Below, piece after piece: positions 56,110-64,000 of a stretch of DNA of 64,000 bases (its first letter is position 1; every line of letters begins with the position of its first letter). The notes beneath the pieces were generated by a model. The model had not been told where the DNA came from, did not search any database, and saw only the letters and a list, made by a program, of their open reading frames with translations. This DNA comes from Chaetoderma sp. LZ-2023a (lineage: Eukaryota > Mollusca > Caudofoveata > Chaetodermatida > Chaetodermatidae), in assembly GCA_034401795.1 (NCBI GenBank), contig CM067363.1, positions 25,052,714 to 25,116,713 on the forward strand, written 5' to 3'. The translations under genes and the position numbers were made by a program.

Positions 56110-57950
56110 ATGGGTCGCCTCTCAGAAAGACCACACCAGCTGCTAGGACAGCCACCAGAGACTGGGCTTCTCTTGCACTTCTCGGGTCCACCTCAATCCT
56201 TAGGTGTGCCCGTGGGAGGCCGTCTGGCCTTCCAGATGCAAGAGTGGGAGCGGGTTACTCAGGACCGCTCAGTCTTGCAATGGCTTTCAGTCGGTTACCA
56301 TCCCGACTGGATTTCAAATCAGCCATCACGCCTGTCTCTGGTTACGATCTTGACTGAAAATCCAAGCGATCCAGATCAACGGTTGTGTATAGAGGAAGAA
56401 ATTCAATCCCTCATACTAAAACACACTATTCAACCGGCACAAAAATGTCCGGGTTATTATTCGACCGTGTTCCTAGTGACAAAATGCACTGGAGGGTGGA
56501 GACCAATTCTCAACCTTAAACCTCTCAACAGGTTTATCCTCACACCAAGTTTCAAAATGGAAACTGAGAACGGTGTTAGCAGGATTGAGGAAGGGAATGT
56601 GGACAGAATCAATAGATCTAAAAGATGCCTATTTTCACATTCCCATTGCGAAGCGCTTTCGTCGGTTCCTGAGATTTGCATTTCAGGGCCGCCAATGGGA
56701 ATTCAGGGTTCTCCCATTTGGTATATCGACGGCTCCTCGGGTCTTCACTTGAGTGGTCCAAGCTATGACGTTATACCTCTGCAGGAGACACATAGCAATC
56801 CATACGTACATAGACGGCTGGCTGTTAAAAGCACACACTCAAAAAAGTCTATCAGCAAATCTGGAGATAGTTTTGAAAACTCTTACAGATCTAGGCTGGA
56901 TAATCAACTTTCAAAAGTCAGAGCTGACTCCATCCCAGAAGTTTGTTTACCTGGGCATGTTCTTCGATCTAGAGATAGGATATGTTTATCCATCTCAAGA
57001 GAGAGTAGAAATACTCATCTCAGTCATACAGTCAGTGTGGTCATGTCCTGGCACGGGTCTATGCGGCCGATCCAGTTATTTCTCATGACACAGTGGACCA
57101 AGAGTACGGGTTTCCTGGACTCAAATGTGTCAGTGTTGGAACCTCTTATTCACCACCTTCAATGATGGATGAAGAGAGACTATCTCCTGGCGGGGGTGAC
57201 GTTGTCACCTCCCCACCCTCAGTTAACGATGTACACAGATGCATCAATAGAGGGATGGGGAGCTTGCCTGGAAGAAAACAAAGTATCAGGGCTTTGGACT
57301 CTGGATCAGTCAAGAGAACATATCAATCTGCTGGAAATGTGAGCAGTAGTCTTAGCCATGGAACACTTCCTAGAGAAGGTCAAGGGCAAGAGTGTACTGG
57401 TTCGATCAGACAATACAACAGTAGTGACTTACATAAAGCGCCATGGCGGAACGAAGTCACCAAGTCTCTGTATGATAACATGGAAACTGCTTTGCTGGTG
57501 CCTAGATCATGGGATTTCCCTGAAAGCAGTTCATAATCCGGGAAGGTAAATCTATTAGCAGACTCATTGAGCCGAAGAATGAGCATTCTTCCCACGGAAT
57601 GGCAACTAAATCAATGTGTGGCGGATCGCCTGTTCAACCACTGGGGCAAGCCCAACATAGATTTATTTGCAACGAACAGGAATGCGAAGATGACGACGTA
57701 CATCTCTCCGATTCCAGATCCAAGCGCTATCGCAATAGATGCGTTAGCTATCAGCTGGGAGGGAATGTATGCATACGTATTCCCGCCAGCAATATTGATT
57801 CCAAAGGTTCTTCAGAAAATCAGGCAGCAGGAATGCCAAGTGCTTCTGATCGCCCCAAATTGGCCAAGCCGATCATGGTATACGGATCTGCTGGACCTTC
57901 TAGTCTGCAATCCTGTTCCTCTGCCTCTGATGGACGACATAATCTTCCAG
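56110..57950 (+). pseudogene. DIRS 2 reverse transcriptase and RNase H, frameshifted
   Basis: Motifs in order: FLVTKCTGGWRPILNLKPLN, a shifted RT core at 56.6-56.75 kb, YIDGWLLKAH at 56.81 kb (the YIDD box has lost its second Asp), FVYLGMFFDLEIGYVYPSQ, then RNase H (MYTDASIEGWGACLEE at 57.24 kb, LVRSDNTTVVTYIKRHGG) and DLFATNRNAKMTTYISP near 57.7 kb. Frame changes occur at about 56.57, 57.09, 57.34 and 57.55 kb. Confidence 0.88.
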
Positions 57951-59000
57951 GGCAAGGCCTTGCACAACAACCCGTCAATGTTCCAATTGACTGCGTGGAT
58001 GTTGTCAAGGAATCAGCAGTTAAGGAGGATTTTTCTGAGCAAACAGCCATGTTTATGGCAAAAGCCAGAAGGGGGTCAACCTCCAGAGCATATAATTTTA
58101 AAATCAACAGATTTGCTGAATGGTACTCAAAAAGATGTATTAATCCAATGGAAGCATCTATTCAGGTAGTAGCCGATTTCCTCTGTCACCTTTTTGATGC
58201 CTATAGCCTCAAGCCTAACTCTATTGCTGGCTACAAGTCAGCTTTAATGTCAGTTATCCCTTGCTTGGCTAATAGGGGAAGTGATGAAGTATGTAATCTA
58301 AATACTTTAATCAAAGGCATGGGTAATCTAAGACCAAGGAATCCTCCAGTGATTCCGTCTTGGAGTTTATCGTTAGTACTTCAAGTATTAGTAGATAAAC
58401 CCTTTGAACCACTAAGCTCCATTTCCATGGAAATGTTGACGCTTAAAACAGTTTTTCTGATTGCTGCAGCTTCAGCCAGACGAAGAAGTGAAATACATGC
58501 TTTGTCAGCAGAGCCAGACCATTTTGTGGTGACAGGGGAAGGCCTTAGGCTTCTACCTAGAGTTAACTTTATGGCGAAGAACCAGTCTTTAAAATATCCT
58601 GGTCAGCCTATAGTTTTACCCGCTTTGTCTAGGTTTGATCCTAATTCAAAGGTTTGGTGTCCAGTCCGTGCATTAACATGTTATAAACAACGTACACAGG
58701 AATGGCAGACAGACCCTAGTGCTTTATGGCTATCTTACATTGAACCCCATGGGAGAGCTTCTAAAGATACCATTTCTAGGTGGATTGTGGAATGCATCCA
58801 GCATTGCCACAAAGGCGCCACGGGTAAACAAGTTGACATGGCCAATGCTCACGGTGTCCATGGCGTAGTGACATCCACGGCTCTGTTTAACGAAGTGCCG
58901 GTTGATGACATTATGCACAATGGCACTGTGAGTCTAGTTTTACAGATCATTACCTATGTGACACGTCAAATCCACTTGCCTTTTCGATTTTATATAAACG
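57950..59000 (+). pseudogene. DIRS 2 tyrosine recombinase
   Basis: One long frame (57599-59194) contains the recombinase: FSEQTAMFMAKARRGSTSRA, VIPSWSLSLVLQVLVDKPFE, SARRRSEIHALSAE (catalytic Arg), then NAHGVHGVVTSTALF, where His is kept but the second Arg of H-X-X-R is His. A 7-base deletion near 58916 relative to element 1 moves the nucleophile block (AQWHCESSFTDHYLCD) out of frame. Complementary defects to element 1. Confidence 0.9.
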
Positions 59001-59534
59001 TTAAATCTTTATATAAATTTGTAAATGTTGTACATACGGCCGTTGAGTCACACACAGTGCAGGAATCCCCGCTTTTCCGTACTGTACCTATCATCGCCAG
59101 CGGTGATCAAAGGGAATCTCGTCAAAATAGGTTAGTCCTATATTTGGTGATGGTTATTTTTTGTCACGTTTTATATTACTTACTAAAATGGTGATGGTTT
59201 TCTGTTCTTTGTGGTTCCATCTGAGGGTATACGAAATGAAGCTTTCGTCCGATGTCTTATAGTACTTTAGCACGAGTACATAGAGAGCGTATAGGACATT
59301 GACGTCATCGCTCCCTCTTTAAAAGATGGGGGGGGGGGGGGTGGGGGAGCGGATGTGAAACGGTCATTACTCTCAACATCGGTCGTGTTATCCGATGTCC
59401 AAATCATTTCCTGATTGTGTTTTCAGATGTTTGTTGTGCTCCAAAAGCAAAAGCTTGCTATTCCAGGGTTGAGCTGGTCTTCTGACCTTCGCCTCCCTCG
59501 CGCCGAATTCTCTTACGAATTCTGGCTATATCAT

Positions 59535-59849
59535 GAAGTATCAGGGTGGTACATGTAAGTATACGCTTGATGTGAGAGTTGATACTTACCACCCTGATAC
59601 GATCCCGGCCTCTCCGCCCCACAGAGGCTCAGTCTATCGGCGTTTTATGTTGCAATTAGGTCAGCCAATATTTTGGAATAGAATGAGTCAGCCCCGCGCA
59701 TGTGCGAGTTTGGGCTGCACATCCGCTGGACTGTCAGTTGTGTAACCTGCCCAGTGGGGGCGGTTTCTTTTTAATTCTAAGTATTATTGGAGCTAGGTCG
59801 ATATTTAGGAAATATCATGAAGTATCAGGGTGGTAAGTATCAACTCTCT
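59535..59849. repeat. DIRS 2 internal complementary region and right inverted repeat
   Basis: 59535-59605 holds GTATCAGGGTGGTACATG and GTTGATACTTACCACCCTG around the end-to-end junction. 59685-59835 is the right inverted terminal repeat. Confidence 0.88.
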
Positions 59850-60072
59850 CGTGAAAAAAGAAATCCATGATTTCGTTTACGCTACTTCAGGAAAGTAAGA
59901 CTAGACTATACAAGAAGCATCTAGAAATCTAATAATATTACAGTACGTCTAAGGTCGTATTTACATTAACGAGTTACTCTGGTCTCAGTCATAACACGGG
60001 TACATCTAGACTACATTAATTACATCTGCCTGCTGAATTTCTGTAGACTATAGTTTCCAAGTCATTTAACTC

Positions 60073-60167
60073 TGAATATGCTGAATATTTTTAAAAACCA
60101 TTGACTGAAAGTTGTTGGTGGATAAGCCACCAACTACTTTCAGTCAAATTGTTTTCAAAATATTCAG
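60073..60167. repeat. Foldback family 1 copy (GTTGTTGGTGG centre)
   Basis: GCTGAATATTTTTAAAAACC ... ACTGAAAGTTGTTGGTGGAT / AAGCCACCAACTACTTTCAGT ... CAAATTGTTTTCAAAATATTC. Confidence 0.88.
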
Positions 60168-60359
60168 CTGGTCCACATTTATTGGCCATTGAAATTATTG
60201 TCTGCTGGCTTGCAGCAGTCAGACAGATAATTAATAGTAAGTCTGAAGACACGATTTCGATTAGTTGGATTAACTGATTTGACATGTTCGAAATGGATGT
60301 ACATGTTCCGACATAAATCAGTGAATGGAATGCATTGCGTATTACACCACACTTAGTCG

Positions 60360-60520
60360 CGTTCTTTAACCCTTTCACCGATAAATCCCTTAAAAAAATT
60401 AATTCTTTACATTATTTAACTTCTGTTGAGTATTTTTAAATTAATTCTTATTCAGATTAATTTCAAAATATTCAAAAGATTATGGTTGAGGGAATTATCA
60501 TTTAAAGGGCTAACACGATC
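60360..60520. repeat. Foldback family 1 short copy
   Basis: AACCCTTTCACCGATAAATC at 60369 and GGGAATTATCATTTAAAGGG at 60490 are the outer arms; GTTGAGTATTTTTAAATTAATTC and AGATTAATTTCAAAATATTC the inner arms, with almost no centre. A C run follows at 60531-60543. Confidence 0.8.
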
Positions 60521-60554
60521 GACCATGGCGCCCCCCCCCCCCCCATAACTGGCT

Positions 60555-60715
60555 TGCCAGTAGTGAGCCAGTCATTCCAGTGGCAAATTTTCAAAAATAT
60601 TTTTGGTGGCCTGCGTATGGCTTAATGCTTTCCCCCTCAAATTTGTTGAAGAAAATTCCAATTTTTTCATAGAAAATGTCCATTTGCAGACCAAGCGATT
60701 ATTTTTGAAAATTTA
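60555..60715. repeat. Foldback family 2 copy
   Basis: GAGCCAGTCATTCCAGTGG ... TTTTCAAAAATATTTTTGG and AATGTCCATTTGCAGACC ... GAAAATTTACCAGCTGAA. Arms in mixed order, a rearranged copy. Confidence 0.6.
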
Positions 60716-61529
60716 CCAGCTGAATAACTTGACTGGCTAAATTATCTCTTAAAGTGATGCTAATCTCATCTCAAATGTTGTATTTCGTCGATAGAATATG
60801 GTTTATAGATTCCATATCATTCATATCCTGTCACATTCCCTGATCTGTATGGCAATTATTTGTTTTGTAATATCGAGTAAACGTTGAACAGTGATCGACA
60901 CCATTTTGTGTCCTCAATCTAGAGTGTGTGATGTCATTTCAGCTCCAAAGCATCACATTCTTTATATGTAATGCTCATCCCATTGAATATTTTGAAAAAC
61001 TTCCAATCAAATTGTTTTCAAATTATTCAACAGCTTACCTGTAGGATTGCTTTTATACCACATTGCCAAACTGCATATAGCTATGACTGAGCGTATATAC
61101 CGAGGCAGACACACTAGGATTTTTCTGATTGGTTGAAAAGTAAATGATGACAGCCATCATAGGGTGTAGGAATATACCAACATTTAACTACTAAAATCCT
61201 GAATATCTTTCCTTAGCGGCGTGATAAAAAGCTTAAAATTACCTGGATAGTTTATGACCGGCGTGTTAGATCACCTGAATAGCTATCAAGAGATGGGATT
61301 AGCTATCCTTTAATCTGCAAATGGACATCTCTTAAGCCCAGCCAGAGGCTGTTTTTGACCAGCTTGAGTTTTAGATGGTTAACGAAGCCAGTCATTCCAA
61401 TTGTACATTTCCAAAAGTACTCTTAACTCTTCTGTTTCCCTGTAATTTTACAGCCATTCATTAAGAAAGTATTGTGTTTTTCTTAACCAGTCATTAACTG
61501 CTTAAATCTGTTTATTTGTTGCCTTTCAG

Positions 61530-61705
61530 GACAGGTATGGAATGAGTCAGTACTATGTAAACGGGGCAATGATCGTGTCGCCGGATGTTCGCTGTGTGAA
61601 TGGTATATTGCATATCGTAGATCGCGTTCCAGATCAGCCGAGCCTGAAGAGTGTTGAAGCATACATAATGAATCCTGATTTACCATCAACAATGTTCGGG
61701 ACAGG
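61530..61705 (+). CDS. FAS1 (fasciclin) domain gene, exon d
   Basis: Acceptor TTGCCTTTCAG, donor GTATGA at 61706. It encodes DRYGMSQYYVNGAMIVSPDV, RCVNGILHIVDRVPDQPS and then AYIMNPDLPSTMFGT. NGILHIVDRVP is the conserved H2 box that closes FAS1 domains. Phase 0 at the start matches exon c; the exon ends with two bases of a codon, so further exons follow beyond this point. Confidence 0.92.
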
Positions 61706-61879
61706 GTATGATGTTATATTAGCATGGCGGCATGGGTGTCATCGTCCAATTTGCATTTAGCTCAACTTGTCTGTTTATATCTCATGTTTGTTTAATCATA
61801 CTGGACCCAAACTCGGACACATGCCTCCTTATAATAGCACGGCATCACACAATGATGTGTCAAAAGGTCAAGGTCACCG

Positions 61880-62935
61880 CTACACATGGCGACTGTCATC
61901 GATTCGTCAGCCTTTCAAAATGTTACTCCTCATTAACTGCTTGGCAGATTTGAATCTAATTTGGGTGGAAGGACATTATGGGAGTAGGCTTCAGTAAGTG
62001 AATTTTGATTGGTCAATTTTTTGGGTGTAAACGTTAGAATTTATGACAAATTTACTGGAAATTGTCACAAGGCTACTCCTCATTAACCGCTTAGCGGATT
62101 TCAACGTAATCTGGAATTATCCTAATGCTTTCATCTTCAGAACTTGTATACAGAATTTTGATTGGTCAATTTCTGTGTGAAAATCTTAAATTTTATGAAA
62201 AATTTACTGGAAATTGTCAAAATGCTACTCTTCATTAAACGCTTGGCACATTTCAGCTTTGGCTGGATGGATGCAATGGAACTTGGCTTCACTAGTACTT
62301 GTATACAGAATTTTGATTGGTAAAGTTTTTTGGTGAAAAGCTTAGATTTTATGAAAAATTTATGGGAGCTTACTCCTCTTAAGCCGTTTGGTGGATTTGA
62401 ACTTACTTAGGCTGGAAGGACCCTTTTTGGGTGAAAACCGTAGATTTTATGAAAGATTCACCAGAAATTGTCAAAATGCTAATCATTAACCGCTAGGCTG
62501 TTTTCAACTTACTTTGGCTGGAGTGACCCTATGGGGGCTAGGCTTCAGAATTTTAATGGGTCGATTTTTTTGGTGAAACTCATAAATATTGTGGAAAATT
62601 ACTGGAAATTATCAAAATGCATCTCCTCCATAACCGCTTAGTGGATTTTATCCAAATTTGGCTGGAAGGATTCTATAGTGGTAGGCTCTAGAACTTCTAT
62701 ACAGAATTTTTGTTGGTAAAATTTTTGGTGACAGCTGGGATATGTTTTAATTTTCCAGAACCATTTAAAACTTGACTCCATAGTTAGTTAGTGGCCTGAT
62801 TTCAGCCAAACTTGATTGGAAAGATCCTGTGGCGGTAGGCTTCAACATATTAAATGAGAATTTTGATTGCTCAATTTCTTTGGTAGCAATCTTGGATTTT
62901 TTGAAAATTATCCATCATGTCTACCGGTATTTGAA
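61880..62935. repeat. Tandem repeat, about eight units of 110-135 bp
   Basis: Units begin TACTCCTCATTAAC(T/C)GCTT(A/G)G, followed by ATTTGAATCTAATTTGG-type and AGAATTTTGATTGGTCAATTT then GAAAAATTTACTGGAAATTGTC. Examples at 61924, 62073, 62224, 62371, 62478, 62610 (diverged). It continues the 3' intron of the FAS1 gene. Related in style to the 63.5-64.0 kb repeat. Confidence 0.88.
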
Positions 62936-63314
62936 TGCAAATGGTTCAAATGTTAATGGTCCAGGCAGAGCTCTAGATAAGCAGGATTTTTGCGTTTTCA
63001 CCCAATAAAAATGGCCAATCACCCAATTAATTTTTAACGTGATGAGTACCAAAATAGCCAATCACCCAATTAATTTCAGTTCTATTGCTAATAATGTATA
63101 CTAACTTAATTTAAAAAACCCAATTAATTTAAAAAAAACCCAATTTACAAAATTTCTAAGAGTGAATCACTCAATTATTGAAAAGCTTATCTAGAGCACT
63201 GGGTCCAGGTGAGCGTTACAGGCCCTTGGCCTCTTGTTGATAAGGGTATCCTCTGTTTATTTTATGTTTTAAGTCATGCAAGCTTCATATGTCATTGAAA
63301 AGTCAATTTCTGGT

Positions 63315-63425
63315 TTGAAAATATATCAGTGAAATGACTGGTTCGAGCATCGAGCCAGGTATTCCGGTGGTGCATTTTCAAACTTTAAGATAGTTTTCTC
63401 TTTGGCCTTTAAATGGACACTTCTA
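63315..63425. repeat. Foldback family 2 copy
   Basis: GTGAAATGACTGGTTCGAGCATCGAGCCAGGTATTCC palindromic tip with GTGCATTTTCAAACTTTAAG and GGCCTTTAAATGGACACT on one side. Confidence 0.7.
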
Positions 63426-63527
63426 AACACCATTGCAGCTTTTGTCATTGATCATATGGTATTGTTGCTACATGTATGTCTTGCTAATTTGCATGTAGAG
63501 GATGATTAATCCAGTAATCACGATTAT

Positions 63528-64000
63528 TAGCTCACCTGGCCTGAAAGGCCTAGAGAGCTTATGTCGTGGCGACCATCCGTCGCCCCTCCGTCGTCCATCC
63601 ACTTTTCATTTAAAACGACTTCTTCTCAACAACCGCAGGGACGATTTCAATTATAGTTGGCAGGAAGCATCCTTAGCGCATAGGGATCAAAGTTTGTTCA
63701 AACGAAGCCGATCGGCCAATTTGGCCGGTGGCCATCTTGGATTTTGGCCGATTTTTAGAAATGTCTAAAAACCTTCTCCAAGACCGCTTGAGGGATTGAA
63801 GGAAACCTCATGAAATATTATCCAGGGCAAGAGGTCAACCAAGTTTATTTAGGGGAACTTGATTGGTCAAATGGTTCGGCGGCCATCTTGGTTGACTTAG
63901 TTTTAGCGAAAATGACTTCTTCTCAAGAACCGCTGAAGGGATCAGGCCGAAATTTGGCAGATATGATTAGGCACTAAGGGCCAGTAAAGTTTATTCAAGA
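63528..64000. repeat. CACCTGGCC / CCGTC-type repeat with tandem units, runs off the window
   Basis: AGCTCACCTGGCCTGAAAGGCC, CTTATGTCGTGGCGACCATC, CCGTCGCCCCTCCGTCGTCC, then AACGACTTCTTCTCAACAACC with a further ACTTCTTCTCAAGAACCGCTG at 63912. Such CTTCTCAAGAACCGC repeats are, to my recollection, common in mollusc genomes. It continues past the window end. Confidence 0.75.

Larger units (their letters stand above)
52985..59849 (+). mobile_element. DIRS-type retrotransposon 2, about 6.9 kb
   Basis: The left end TCACATCAAGAGTATACTTACC and the right end GGTAAGTATCAACTCTCTC flank inverted repeats (53000-53155 against 59685-59835, for example GACTGACAGTCC-type block CAACTGACAGTCCAGCGG against CCGCTGGACTGTCAG). 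The internal complementary region at 59535-59605 holds CGCTTGATGTGAGAGTTGATA, joining the complements of both ends. Gene order as in element 1, whose proteins it resembles throughout. Lesions in all ORFs. Confidence 0.93.

Overview
The window is eukaryotic genomic DNA from an invertebrate animal, most probably a marine mollusc. This is inferred: introns with GT-AG borders, a secreted-type fasciclin (FAS1) domain gene, DIRS, hAT and LINE elements, and tandem repeats at 41.4-42.5, 61.9-62.9 and 63.5-64.0 kb of a style I associate with gastropod and bivalve genomes. No database search was possible. There are no bacterial-type operons, no CRISPR array and no convincing tRNA or rRNA gene.

Only one host gene is well supported. 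Four plus-strand exons (30280-30383, 38980-39132, about 51492-51579, 61530-61705) encode consecutive parts of one FAS1 domain spread over 31 kb. Three of the junctions can be tested by reading phase and two match at phase 0. One short exon is still missing between the second and third. The introns are filled with transposons, including two roughly 7-kb DIRS elements. A possible last exon of another gene lies at 537-645, and an unrecognised ORF at 16427-17170.

Layout. 0-3.7 kb: foldback repeat fragment, LINE remnants, (TA)n tracts. 3.7-14 kb: a satellite-rich block (degenerate GACTGACT repeat, G-rich minisatellite, a recurring structured module with a TCCTTCGGA core, a 10-monomer higher-order satellite), split by a 5.2-kb DNA transposon with 0.8-kb inverted ends and TACA target duplications. 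14-23.4 kb: unknown ORFs, LINE ends, a 130-bp MITE inserted in a LINE, and a nearly full-length CR1/L2-type LINE. 23.6-27.7 kb: a complete 4064-bp hAT element with 8-bp target duplications. 27.9-30.1 kb: a minus-strand LINE. 30.2-43.2 kb: FAS1 exons, an LTR element with an unusual gag-like ORF, several foldback families and a tandem repeat. 43.2-50.3 and 53.0-59.8 kb: two related but decayed DIRS tyrosine-recombinase retrotransposons. 60-64 kb: foldback repeats, last FAS1 exon, tandem repeats.

The most notable structure is a set of short TTAA-associated foldback families. Their two arms differ from copy to copy yet stay complementary within each copy. Several insertions can be ordered in time from target duplications and empty sites (LINE tail in the hAT element, LINE in one LTR, MITE in a LINE, DIRS in an older repeat).
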